64,000 nt of DNA from JAOUEA01 sp963821935 (lineage in GTDB: Bacteria > Actinomycetota > UBA4738 > HRBIN12). The notes under the pieces were generated by a model. That model was not told the origin of the DNA and did not search any database. It was given only the letters and a program-made list of their open reading frames with translations. How positions within the stretch are numbered: the first letter of the stretch is position 1; each line of letters opens with the position of its first letter. The stretch spans positions 186,001 to 250,000 of the forward strand of contig CAWGFM010000004.1 of assembly GCA_963821935.1 (NCBI GenBank), given 5' to 3'. The position numbers and the translations under genes are program-made. Below are positions 1-7,453 of the stretch, piece after piece.

Positions 1-1102
1 CCTCATGCGTCACCGCCTTGCCCACGTCGTGCAGGAAGGCACCTCGCTTGGCCACCGTGCCATCGACGCCGATCTCGGCCGCCAGCGAGCTGGCGATGAA
101 CGCCGATTCCACCAGGTGCTTCAGCACGTTCTGTCCGTAGGACGTGCGGAACTGCAGCCGCCCCAGCAACCGGATCATCTCCGGGTGGATGTCGGTGATG
201 CCCACCTCGGCGACCGCGTCCTCACCGGCGCGCCGGATCTGGTCTTCCAACTCGCGCATCGACCGCTCGTGCACCTCCTCGATCCGGGCAGGGTGGATGC
301 GACCGTCCTCGACCAGCTTCGCCATGGTCATGCGCGCTGCCTCGCGGCGCACCGGGTCGAAGCAGCTGAGCACCACCGCTTCGGGGGTGTCGTCGATGAT
401 GACGTTGACCCCCGTGGTCGCCTCGAACGCGCGGATGTTGCGGCCCTCGCGGCCGATGATGCGCCCCTTCATGTCCTCGCTCGGAAGGGCGAAGACGCTC
501 ACCGTCGATTCCGCGGTCTGCTCCGACGACACCCGTTGGATCGCGATCGTCACGATCTTGCGGGCCCGCTCTTCCCCTTCCTCACGGGCGCGCTGCTCGA
601 TCTCGCGGACCTGTGACATGGACACACGTTTGGCGTCGTCCACGATCTGCGCCACGAGCTGATCCCTGGCCTCCACGGACGTCATGCCGGCGATCTTCTC
701 CATCCGGGCTACGTGCAGCTGGTTCGCGCGTTCCAACTGCGTCCGGATGTAGGTGAGCTTGTCTTCGCGTTCCTCCAACTCACCGGCGCGGACGTCGGCC
801 TTGACGACCTTGGCTTTCAGGTCCTCGTCGGCATCGGCCATGCGACGTTCCTGACGGGCGAGCTCATCGCGGCGTCCCCGCAGGTCGTCTTCGGCCTCCC
901 GCCGCATCGACGCGACCTCGTCCTTGGCTTGCTGCAGGGTGTGCTGTGCCGCGGCATCGGCCTCGCGTTGGCTGTCCAACAGCAGCGTCTGGGCTCGCGC
1001 CTCTACGCTCAAGGCGTTGGAAGCACCCACGGATCTGCGATACAGGAAGCCGGCGACGAACCCGAGGACGAGCCCGGCGACGGCGGTCAGTGCAGGGATC
1101 AT
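1..1102 (-). CDS. rny: Ribonuclease Y, C-terminal part cut off by window start
   Basis: Membrane-anchored endoribonuclease that starts mRNA decay. The start is ATG at 1102, preceded by GGGAGGAAAC. About 20 hydrophobic residues at the N-terminus form the anchor. Residues 25-150 are a very charged Glu/Arg-rich coiled coil. A KH domain with GRIIGREGRNIRAFE begins near residue 211. The HD domain is entered at FLHDVGKAVTHE, where the window ends at residue 367; family members run to about 515 residues, so the end of the HD domain lies outside. It follows recA-recX on the same strand but has its own leader. It is not in any minus-strand open frame with a stop inside the window. Identification is firm from the KH plus HD signature. 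Confidence 0.95.
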   Translation of the reverse strand, partial: MIPALTAVAGLVLGFVAGFLYRRSVGASNALSVEARAQTLLLDSQREADAAAQHTLQQAKDEVASMRREAEDDLRGRRDELARQERRMADADEDLKAKVVKADVRAGELEEREDKLTYIRTQLERANQLHVARMEKIAGMTSVEARDQLVAQIVDDAKRVSMSQVREIEQRAREEGEERARKIVTIAIQRVSSEQTAESTVSVFALPSEDMKGRIIGREGRNIRAFEATTGVNVIIDDTPEAVVLSCFDPVRREAARMTMAKLVEDGRIHPARIEEVHERSMRELEDQIRRAGEDAVAEVGITDIHPEMIRLLGRLQFRTSYGQNVLKHLVESAFIASSLAAEIGVDGTVAKRGAFLHDVGKAVTHE

Positions 1103-1139
1103 GTTTCCTCCCGAAGGTGGAGATGCACGGTTCGGGAGA

Positions 1140-1154
1140 GGACCCGCCGGGTCC
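1140..1154 (-). other. Small inverted repeat in the rny leader
   Basis: GGACCC and GGGTCC are separated by three bases, about 30 nt upstream of the rny ribosome-binding site. It lies inside the predicted 5' leader and could form a short hairpin. Function is unknown. Confidence 0.35.
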
Positions 1155-1317
1155 GTGTTCGCAGACGAGGAGCGTTGCGCGCGAGTGGTTACGGGGCAGG
1201 CAGATGTGGAGAACTTCGTCCGTGCTCCGTCGATGGGTCGGATCGGGTCAAGGTCGGCTCGCTCACAGGTTCGTTGGCGTTGAACTCGGTTCCGGAAGTG
1301 TTCCTCTCGTGTTCACG

Positions 1318-1346
1318 ATGGTACGGGCGCGAACACCCTGAGACAA
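1318..1346 (-). promoter_or_regulatory. Putative promoter of rny
   Basis: On the minus strand TTGTCT (1346-1341) and TACCAT (1323-1318) are separated by exactly 17 bases. Transcription would start near 1311, giving rny an unusually long leader of about 200 nt. Predicted from sequence only. Confidence 0.45.
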
Positions 1347-1360
1347 GGGTCCGGAAGGCT

Positions 1361-1879
1361 CTAGTCGACGCCGCCCCCCTCGTGGGCCGGATCCACAGCC
1401 AGCGCCGTGCGGGCAGCTCTGCGAGCCACGTCCGGGCTGTAGCCGCGGCGAACCAGCAAACCGGTGAGACGGTTGAAGGCCTTGACGGGATCGAGGGCGC
1501 CCATGCGCACGGCTCGGGACCCGGCGAGTGCGAGGGCGCGCTGATCCTCGTCGTCGGGGGCGTCGTCGATGACCTGCGCGATGACCTCGGGAGCGATCCC
1601 CTTCTCCATGAGGGCGCCCGTGACAGCCCGTCGGCCCGCTCGCCGGGAGCCGTATTGGTAGTCGGCCATCTGCCGCGCGAACGCCTCGTCGTCGACGAGA
1701 CCGACCCGCTCGAGCCGGAGGAGGACGTCATCGACCTCGGCACGATCGAACGAGGCCGCCAGGAGTCGGCGTTCGAGCTCCCGGCGGCTTCGCGGGCGGA
1801 CCGCCAGGAGCCCGAGGGCTCGTTCGTGGCAGGTCTTGGGGTTGCGGGGCTCCCCTCGACGGCGATGGGTCGACGGCAC
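1361..1879 (-). CDS. recX: RecX, regulatory protein of RecA
   Basis: Small helical protein that binds RecA filaments and limits their activity. It has 172 residues, normal for the family. The core CHERALGLLAVRPRSRRELE and the following VDDEAF and ARRAARTAL helices match the three-helix repeats of RecX. The GTG start at 1879 lies 6 bases beyond the recA stop, so it is almost certainly co-transcribed with recA from the LexA-controlled promoter at 3138-3166. No ribosome-binding site of its own is evident, so translation is probably coupled to recA. Confidence 0.9.
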   Translation of the reverse strand: MPSTHRRRGEPRNPKTCHERALGLLAVRPRSRRELERRLLAASFDRAEVDDVLLRLERVGLVDDEAFARQMADYQYGSRRAGRRAVTGALMEKGIAPEVIAQVIDDAPDDEDQRALALAGSRAVRMGALDPVKAFNRLTGLLVRRGYSPDVARRAARTALAVDPAHEGGGVD

Positions 1880-1885
1880 CGAACC

Positions 1886-2986
1886 CTATCCCCCGGCCGC
1901 GGCCTTGGCCTTGGCTTTGCCACCGCCGTCGTTGGCGCTCTCGTCGAGCACGGCATCGGGGATGATCTCGATGGGCGTCTCGTCGCCTTCGGCACCGAAC
2001 TCGGAGATACCGACCGCCTCTCGCACCTTCCGCTCGATCTCGTCCCTGACGTCGGTGTGCTCGGCCAGGAACTGCCGGGCATTCTCACGCCCTTGACCCA
2101 GCTGCTCACCCTCGTAGGTGAACCAGGCGCCGGCCTTCTTGATGATCTCCAGGTCGACTCCCACGTCGATGAGAGAGCCTTCGCGTGAGATGCCCTTGCC
2201 GTACATGATGTCGAACTCACACTGACGGAACGGCGGGGCCACCTTGTTCTTGACGACCTTGACCCTGGTGCGTGAGCCAACGACATCGGTGCCGTCCTTG
2301 AGGTTCTCGATCTTGCGCACGTCCAGCCGCACCGACGAGTAGAACTTGAGCGCCCGTCCGCCCGGGGTGGTCTCAGGGCTGCCGAACATGACACCGATCT
2401 TCTCGCGGAGCTGGTTGATGAAGATGGCCGAGGTGTCGAACTTGGACAGGGTGCCTGCGAGCTTGCGCATGGCCTGGGACATGAGCCGGGCCTGCAGGCC
2501 CACGTGCGTGTCACCCATCTCGCCCTCGATCTCAGCCCTCGGTACCAGGGCAGCGACGGAGTCGATGACCACGAGGTCGAGCGAGCCGGACCGCACGAGC
2601 ATGTCGGCGATCTCGAGCGCCTGTTCGCCGGAGTCGGGCTGGGAGACGAGGAGCTCGTCGATGTTCACGCCCAGCTCGCGCGCGTAGGTGGGGTCGAGCG
2701 CGTGCTCGGCGTCGATGAAGGCCGCGATGCCTCCCTTGCTCTGGGCTTGGGCGATCATGTGGAGGGTGACGGTGGTCTTGCCCGAACCCTCGGGCCCGAA
2801 GACCTCGATGATGCGCCCGCGAGGGATGCCTCCCACCCCCAGCGCGATGTCGAGCGCCATGGAACCGGTGGAGATGATGCCGATCCCGGCGCCCATGGGG
2901 TGCTCGCCCAGCTTCATGACGGCGCCTTTACCGAACTGCTTCTCGATCTGTTGGAGCGTGACGTCGAGCATCTTGTCGCGGTCCAC
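1886..2986 (-). CDS. recA: RecA recombinase
   Basis: ATP-dependent strand-exchange protein and SOS co-protease. I place the start at GTG 2986 because AAGGAGG lies 4 bases upstream of it; a longer reading from ATG 3082 would add 32 residues unlike RecA. This gives 366 residues. LQQIEKQFGKGAVM opens the conserved N-terminus. Walker A is GPEGSGKTT, Walker B is the LVVIDSVAAL strand, and the C-terminus is a Glu/Ala/Lys tail. No intein is present. It is followed by recX 6 bases later. A LexA box sits between its promoter hexamers, so it should be SOS-inducible. Confidence 0.98.
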   Translation of the reverse strand: MDRDKMLDVTLQQIEKQFGKGAVMKLGEHPMGAGIGIISTGSMALDIALGVGGIPRGRIIEVFGPEGSGKTTVTLHMIAQAQSKGGIAAFIDAEHALDPTYARELGVNIDELLVSQPDSGEQALEIADMLVRSGSLDLVVIDSVAALVPRAEIEGEMGDTHVGLQARLMSQAMRKLAGTLSKFDTSAIFINQLREKIGVMFGSPETTPGGRALKFYSSVRLDVRKIENLKDGTDVVGSRTRVKVVKNKVAPPFRQCEFDIMYGKGISREGSLIDVGVDLEIIKKAGAWFTYEGEQLGQGRENARQFLAEHTDVRDEIERKVREAVGISEFGAEGDETPIEIIPDAVLDESANDGGGKAKAKAAAGG

Positions 2987-3137
2987 CGTGCCCTCCTTGT
3001 CGATCCCTGCTCGTCCAGCGGAGAGGTGCCGGTCGAGCGTGCTCACTGATGGAGCGCGAACGCTACCCATCGGCTCTGACATAACTTACACCCCTGTGAT
3101 TCACCGGACGATCCGGGTGACCGATCCGATTCCCAGC

Positions 3138-3166
3138 ACCGTAATCGAACACATGTTCGACCGCAA
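3138..3166 (-). promoter_or_regulatory. recA promoter with LexA (SOS) box in the spacer
   Basis: On the minus strand TTGCGG (3166-3161) and TACGGT (3143-3138) are separated by 17 bases. That spacer contains the perfect palindrome TCGAACACATGTTCGA (plus strand 3145-3160), which matches the mycobacterial LexA operator TCGAAC-N4-GTTCGA at every defined base. LexA bound there would block RNA polymerase directly. The leader to the recA start is about 145 nt. Confidence 0.85.
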
Positions 3167-3176
3167 GCACCGCAGG

Positions 3177-3758
3177 TCATGGACCGGCGGTTCCGCTCCG
3201 CAAGGGGAAGGATCCGAGCACCTCGTAGGCCGGCATCCCGGATGCCCGCCCACCGGCGGCCCTGGGCGGATGGCTTCGCATCAGCACCATCTCGTTCACG
3301 GTGAACGGGGCACTCGTCAGTGGCGTGGAGGAGAGCTCGTCGGACAGCGATCGGGGGGGATCGCAGCGCGCGATGGTCACGTGTGCGGTGAACGGCCGGT
3401 GCTCGGTCGCGAACGTCGAATCCAAGGAGGCGTCGAGCCCCCTCGCGAGCGCGGCGAGCCGGGAATCGCTGTCCCGCACCCCCACCCACACGATCCGAGC
3501 CCGGCGCGGCGACGGAAACGCTCCGAGACCGTCGAGGGATATCGGGAACGAGCCGGCCGCATCCGCGATCTGGCGTACGCGTCGGTGGACCCACGGTTGC
3601 AGGGATGGGTCCACGTCGCCGAGGAACTTCAGCGTCACGTGCCGGTCCTCCGACGGCACCCATCGAGCGCCGGGCACGCGGTCGCGCCAGGGCTCGATCG
3701 CACCGTCGATGATCGGATCCACCGATCCGGGCATCGCGACGGCGACGAACAGCCGCAT
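3177..3758 (-). CDS. thpR: RNA 2',3'-cyclic phosphodiesterase (2H family)
   Basis: Opens 2',3'-cyclic phosphate ends of RNA. It has 193 residues, the usual size. The two catalytic HxT motifs of the 2H superfamily are present: HVTLKFLG with H40 and T42, and AHVTIARC with H126 and T128. It starts 9 bases after the cinA stop and is the last gene of the RodZ-like, cinA, thpR transcription unit. It ends just upstream of the recA promoter region. Cellular substrate is not known. The C-terminal 30 residues are Gly/Ala/Pro-rich and not informative. Confidence 0.88.
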   Translation of the reverse strand: MRLFVAVAMPGSVDPIIDGAIEPWRDRVPGARWVPSEDRHVTLKFLGDVDPSLQPWVHRRVRQIADAAGSFPISLDGLGAFPSPRRARIVWVGVRDSDSRLAALARGLDASLDSTFATEHRPFTAHVTIARCDPPRSLSDELSSTPLTSAPFTVNEMVLMRSHPPRAAGGRASGMPAYEVLGSFPLRSGTAGP

Positions 3759-3767
3759 CCGGCAGCC

Positions 3768-5048
3768 TCAGATCAACCGGTCTGAGGACGGAAGCGCCAG
3801 CCCTTCGAGGTAGCGACGCGCCAGATCCAGCGCGGCCTGCTCAGCCCATCGCCGGACCCGTCCACGATCGCCGGTGGACCGATAGCCTCGCGTATGGCTG
3901 CGATCGCCGGCATCGAGCCCCAACCAGACCGTGCCCGGTTCGGCACCGCCGTGCGACTCGGGCCCGGCGACTCCCGTGAGCGACACCGCGACGTCCACGT
4001 CGAAGAGACGACGCGCCCCCGCCGCCATCTCCGATGCGCATTCGCGGCTCACCACCCCCGGACCGTCGATCGTCTCGCGGGAGACACCCAGCACGCGCTG
4101 CTTGGCAACCGCCGTGTACACGACCGCGGATCCCACGAATGCGGCTGACGCGCCCTCGAGCGACGTGAGCCGGGCCCCCAACCCTCCGCCCGTGAGCGAT
4201 TCGGCGAATGCCAGCCTGCGGGACGACGTCGTCAGCAAGCGCAGGACGGTCTGTTCCAGCGACTCGTCCTGCTCGCTGAAGATGACGTCGCCGAGGAGCT
4301 CGCGAACCTGGGCGGCGAGCGGCTCGATCAGCAGATCGGCCTCGGCCGCCGTCGCCGCCTTCGCGCTGATCCGCACCTTCACCTCCCCCGCCGATGCGAG
4401 GTAGGCGACGCTCGGGTTCGCCGACGCTTCGAAGAGATCGTGCAAGATCTCGGCGACCCGTGACTCGCCCATGCCGGTGCATCGCAGCGTCCTGGACATG
4501 AGCACCGCATCGCCGACGCGCGCTCGCAGCTCGGGCACGATCGTCGACTCCATCATCTCGACCATCTCGGCGGGCACACCGGGCATGGCATAGACCGTGG
4601 CGCCGCCGGGGATCTCGGCGATCAGACCCGGAGCCGTGCCGCGCTCCGGCAAGATGAACCGCGCCCCCTCGGGCACATCGGCTTGACGAAGGTTGTTGGC
4701 GGGCATCTCACCGCTGCCGAAGCCGGCGAACCGCTCGCGCAGGTATGCCTCGATCCGGGCGTGACGTACCATATCCACCCCCATCAGGGTGGCCAGCACG
4801 TCGCGCGTGATGTCGTCCTCGGTCGGGCCCAGTCCGCCTGTGACCAACACCACGTCGGCACGCTCGCCCGCCCGCCGCAACACCGAGCCGATGCGTTCGG
4901 CGTTGTCTCCCACCACCTGGTGGTAGAGCACGTCGACGCCGATCTCGGCGAGCCGCTCCCCCATCCATTTGGCGTTCGTGTTGGCGATCTGACCCAGGAG
5001 CAACTCGGTGCCGACGCCGACCAGCTCGGCACGCACGGTGGCGCTCAC
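3768..5048 (-). CDS. cinA: CinA family protein (nicotinamide-nucleotide amidase)
   Basis: Two-domain protein of pyridine-nucleotide repair. Residues 1-170 are a MoCF-like domain starting RAELVGVGTELLLGQIANTN. The C-terminal CinA domain, about 260-420, carries LAFAESLTGGGLGARLT and SLTGVAGPESHGG, the deamidase signature that turns NMN into nicotinate mononucleotide. The start is GTG 5048, overlapping the stop of the upstream gene by 4 bases (GTGA), which gives 426 residues, normal for full-length CinA. Genes for cinA and recA are neighbours in many bacteria. Here pgsA, often found next to cinA, is absent from the window. Confidence 0.93.
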   Translation of the reverse strand: MSATVRAELVGVGTELLLGQIANTNAKWMGERLAEIGVDVLYHQVVGDNAERIGSVLRRAGERADVVLVTGGLGPTEDDITRDVLATLMGVDMVRHARIEAYLRERFAGFGSGEMPANNLRQADVPEGARFILPERGTAPGLIAEIPGGATVYAMPGVPAEMVEMMESTIVPELRARVGDAVLMSRTLRCTGMGESRVAEILHDLFEASANPSVAYLASAGEVKVRISAKAATAAEADLLIEPLAAQVRELLGDVIFSEQDESLEQTVLRLLTTSSRRLAFAESLTGGGLGARLTSLEGASAAFVGSAVVYTAVAKQRVLGVSRETIDGPGVVSRECASEMAAGARRLFDVDVAVSLTGVAGPESHGGAEPGTVWLGLDAGDRSHTRGYRSTGDRGRVRRWAEQAALDLARRYLEGLALPSSDRLI

Positions 5049-5800
5049 GGGGTGACCGATGCCGCGGGCTCGGTGGACGGGGTGACGCTGGGCTCCTCGA
5101 CGCCGAACGAGAACGTCTCGGTCCACGAGGACCCGGGTTCGCCGGGGGCACCCAGGTCGCGTCCGTCCACCGTGAGCTGCACCGAGCCGCCGTCCGCGAC
5201 GGTGATGACGAGCTCGTCGGTACCCGAGAACGACAGCGATTCTTCTTCGGCCATCTCATGGCGCTCGTCGATCCCGTCGACCACGACCACCACCTCGGCG
5301 GGACGCAACGCCAGGAGCACGACGTCGATCGTGGGAGCGGGGCTCTCGGGCAGCGGCGAGGACGAGGAGATCACCGCGGGAGGCGGGGCGCCGTGGTCGC
5401 GAGAGACCAGCCCGAACAGCAGCAGCAGGGCCAGCAGCGACAGGGCCAGCACGATCAACAACCGCTGGTTGTCCCGGATCCGCGTGGCCGCGATGGCCTG
5501 TTCGACACGGCCCATCCTGCCTGGGGGCGGTGGTGGAACCGGCTCGTCGGCGTGGCGCGCGTACATCTCCAGCACCTTGTCGGGACTGAGTCCGACGTAC
5601 TGGGCATAGGTTCGCAGGGCTCCACGGACGAAGACGTCGCCCGGCAACGCCTCGAAGTCTTCGCGTTCGAGAGCGGTGAGCTGGTCGACCCGGAGCTTGG
5701 TATCGCGCGCCGCTTCCTCCAGGGACTGTCCCCGGATCAGCCGCGCCCTCGCAAGCGCAGGGCCGACCCCGATCGGGTCCTGCAGGGATGTGCCAGCCAT
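5045..5800 (-). CDS. RodZ-like helix-turn-helix membrane protein
   Basis: The N-terminal 80 residues form a Cro/RodZ-type helix-turn-helix with RGQSLEEAARDTKLRVDQL and LPGDVFVRGALRTYAQYVGL. A proline stretch follows, then one transmembrane helix at about 113-132 (LLIVLALSLLALLLLFGLV). The periplasmic part resembles DUF4115, ending in a Ser/Thr/Pro-rich tail. RodZ links the MreB cytoskeleton to cell-wall synthesis; no mre gene is in this window, so the cellular role is inferred from domains. It has 251 residues and opens a three-gene unit with cinA and thpR. Confidence 0.8.
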   Translation of the reverse strand: MAGTSLQDPIGVGPALARARLIRGQSLEEAARDTKLRVDQLTALEREDFEALPGDVFVRGALRTYAQYVGLSPDKVLEMYARHADEPVPPPPPGRMGRVEQAIAATRIRDNQRLLIVLALSLLALLLLFGLVSRDHGAPPPAVISSSSPLPESPAPTIDVVLLALRPAEVVVVVDGIDERHEMAEEESLSFSGTDELVITVADGGSVQLTVDGRDLGAPGEPGSSWTETFSFGVEEPSVTPSTEPAASVTP

Positions 5801-5813
5801 GGGGTCGGCACGG

Positions 5814-5819
5814 ATGATA
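5814..5819 (-). promoter_or_regulatory. -10 element (TATCAT) of the RodZ-like gene
   Basis: TATCAT on the minus strand lies 13 bases before the ATG at 5800, so the mRNA would have a leader of only about 6 nt. No ribosome-binding site is visible. Confidence 0.5.
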
Positions 5820-5858
5820 GCCCCTCGGGAGCGTGACGGACCTGCCGGCCCGCCCCGC

Positions 5859-5864
5859 TACACT
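5859..5864 (+). promoter_or_regulatory. -10 element (TACACT) of ppa, leaderless
   Basis: TACACT is followed by 7 bases and the ATG at 5872, so transcription should begin at or next to the start codon. It fixes the ppa start. Confidence 0.65.
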
Positions 5865-5871
5865 GCGGCGC

Positions 5872-6360
5872 ATGCTCGACGACTCACTCACGGTGATCGT
5901 GGAGATCCCCAAAGGCTCCCGGAACAAGTACGAGATGGATCACGACACGGGTGTCATCGTGCTGGACCGCATGCTCTTCACGTCGATGCAGTACCCCGCC
6001 GACTACGGGTTCATCGACGGCACGCTGGGCGGGGACGGAGATCCGCTGGACGCCCTGGTGTTCGTGGGCGAGCCAACCTTCCCAGGGTGCCGCATCAACG
6101 TGCGTCCGATCGGCCTGTTCCGCATGACCGACGAGAAGGGCGAGGACGAGAAGATCCTCTGCGTCCCGCTGCGTGATCCGTTGTGGTCGCACGTCGGCGA
6201 CCTGGCCGGCATGCCGATGTCGCTGCTCAACGAGATCGAGCACTTCTTCCAGGTGTACAAGGATCTGGAAGGGCACAAGGTCGCCACCGAAGGGTTCGAG
6301 GATCGCGCCTCGGCCGAGCGCGTCATCGCCGATGCACGAGCGCGGGCCGGGAGCGCATGA
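5872..6360 (+). CDS. ppa: Inorganic pyrophosphatase, family I
   Basis: Hydrolyses pyrophosphate to phosphate, pulling biosynthetic reactions forward in the cytoplasm. It has 162 residues, typical for the bacterial family. The metal-binding signature DGDPLD occupies residues 55-60. The fold start EIPKGSRNKYEMD and the active-site YPADYGF are conserved. The ATG at 5872 is chosen over a frame extension to 5833 because the TACACT hexamer ends 7 bases before it. Its stop overlaps the next gene by 4 bases (ATGA). Confidence 0.97.
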   Translation: MLDDSLTVIVEIPKGSRNKYEMDHDTGVIVLDRMLFTSMQYPADYGFIDGTLGGDGDPLDALVFVGEPTFPGCRINVRPIGLFRMTDEKGEDEKILCVPLRDPLWSHVGDLAGMPMSLLNEIEHFFQVYKDLEGHKVATEGFEDRASAERVIADARARAGSA

Positions 6361-6920
6361 CGGCCTCGGAGCTCTCGCCGTCGGCCGATGTGATCCTTCG
6401 GGCGCCGGCGGAGTCGGATCGGGCGGCGTTCACCGCGGGGGTACGGGCGTCCGAGCAGCTCCACGATCCCTGGCTGGACGCAGGCGAGCCCGACCCGTGG
6501 TTCGATCGGTTGCTCTCACGCAACCGGACCGAGACCGACCGGTCCCTGGTGGTGTGCGTGGCCGGCGATGGTGGGCTCGCCGGCGTCTACAACCTGTCCC
6601 AGATCTTCTACGGGCAGTTCGGCAACGCGTATCTGGGCTACTACGCCTTCGAGCCGTACGCGGGTCGAGGGCTGATGCGCGCGGGCATCGAGCTCCTCTT
6701 GGACCTCGCGTTCGGCGAGCTCGGTCTGCATCGCGTGCAAGCCAACATCCAGCCCGACAACGTGGCCTCCATCGCGCTGGTGCGCCGAGCCGGGTTCCGG
6801 AGGGAGGGGTTCTCGCCTCGCTACCTGATGATCAGGGGTGAGTGGCGCGACCACGAACAATGGGCTATGACGGTCGAGGATCGAGGGTCCACCCCCCGTC
6901 CGGAGCTTGCGCGGTGGTGA
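6357..6920 (+). CDS. GNAT N-acetyltransferase, RimJ/RimL type
   Basis: Acetyl-CoA dependent transferase of 187 residues. The GNAT core reads LAGVYNLSQIFYGQFGNAYLGYY, then the acetyl-CoA loop EPYAGRGLMRAGIELLLDLAF. NIQPDNVASIALVRRAGFRREG is typical of the ribosomal-protein alanine acetyltransferase group. It starts at ATG 6357 with an ATGA overlap to ppa, so the two are co-transcribed. Substrate cannot be read from sequence; N-terminal acetylation of a ribosomal protein is one possibility. Confidence 0.85.
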   Translation: MTASELSPSADVILRAPAESDRAAFTAGVRASEQLHDPWLDAGEPDPWFDRLLSRNRTETDRSLVVCVAGDGGLAGVYNLSQIFYGQFGNAYLGYYAFEPYAGRGLMRAGIELLLDLAFGELGLHRVQANIQPDNVASIALVRRAGFRREGFSPRYLMIRGEWRDHEQWAMTVEDRGSTPRPELARW

Positions 6921-7051
6921 TGATGCCAAGAACTAGGCCCGACGGCGGGCAAGTACCGACTTCCGGCCGCTATCTGCGCCCCCATCCGGGGGACTAGCGT
7001 GACGCGCAGCGGGGGAAGACGAGGGAACGAGAAGACGAAGGAACGACTGGA

Positions 7052-7441
7052 ATGGGATCTGAGATGAATAGCGCAGCCTGGGAACGTTCACCGCTCGCCT
7101 CCGTCCGCGAGCGGATCTCCGCACCGGAATGCCTGTCGGAGGGGCCCGTCAAGTTCCTGCTCGTCTCAGGCGTGCTGGATGACGGCCGATGGGGCTTGGT
7201 GGGCGCGTACTGGGTCTCGATCGACGGCACCCGCGGCGGATTCGTGGTGGCCCCCGAAGCGATCTGGTCGGGCAGCGAACTCGTCCGCAGCTACCAAGGC
7301 GCCCTCTCGCGAGGCTGGAACTCCGAGCGCGTCTACAGCTATTGGCAGGCTCAGATGGGCCAGGCGGGACACTTCATGATCGACCCGCAGCAGCACTCCG
7401 ACACGCTGTTCCAGGTCGCGCGACGCGTCGGCGCCCTGTAG
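7052..7441 (+). CDS. Conserved hypothetical protein, 129 residues
   Basis: Small soluble protein with no recognised family, no signal peptide and no membrane segment. It has two predicted strands (KFLLVSGVL and WGLVGAYWVSID) and an aromatic stretch RVYSYWQAQMGQAGHFM. Either ATG 7052 or ATG 7064 could be used; the first is reported. A possible -10 TAGCGT lies at 6995-7000. It is monocistronic and ends 12 bases from the convergent ftsK stop. Codon use resembles its neighbours, so I take it as real. Confidence 0.65.
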   Translation: MGSEMNSAAWERSPLASVRERISAPECLSEGPVKFLLVSGVLDDGRWGLVGAYWVSIDGTRGGFVVAPEAIWSGSELVRSYQGALSRGWNSERVYSYWQAQMGQAGHFMIDPQQHSDTLFQVARRVGAL

Positions 7442-7453
7442 GCGCTGGCGACA

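Noticed and set aside
2986..3082. Upstream ATG start for RecA adding 32 residues
   Set aside because: The extra residues do not resemble RecA, and AAGGAGG sits directly before GTG 2986.
6937..6950. GCCCG/CGGGC hairpin after the GNAT gene as a terminator
   Set aside because: Five-base stem, no T tract, and similar short stems are frequent by chance at this GC content.
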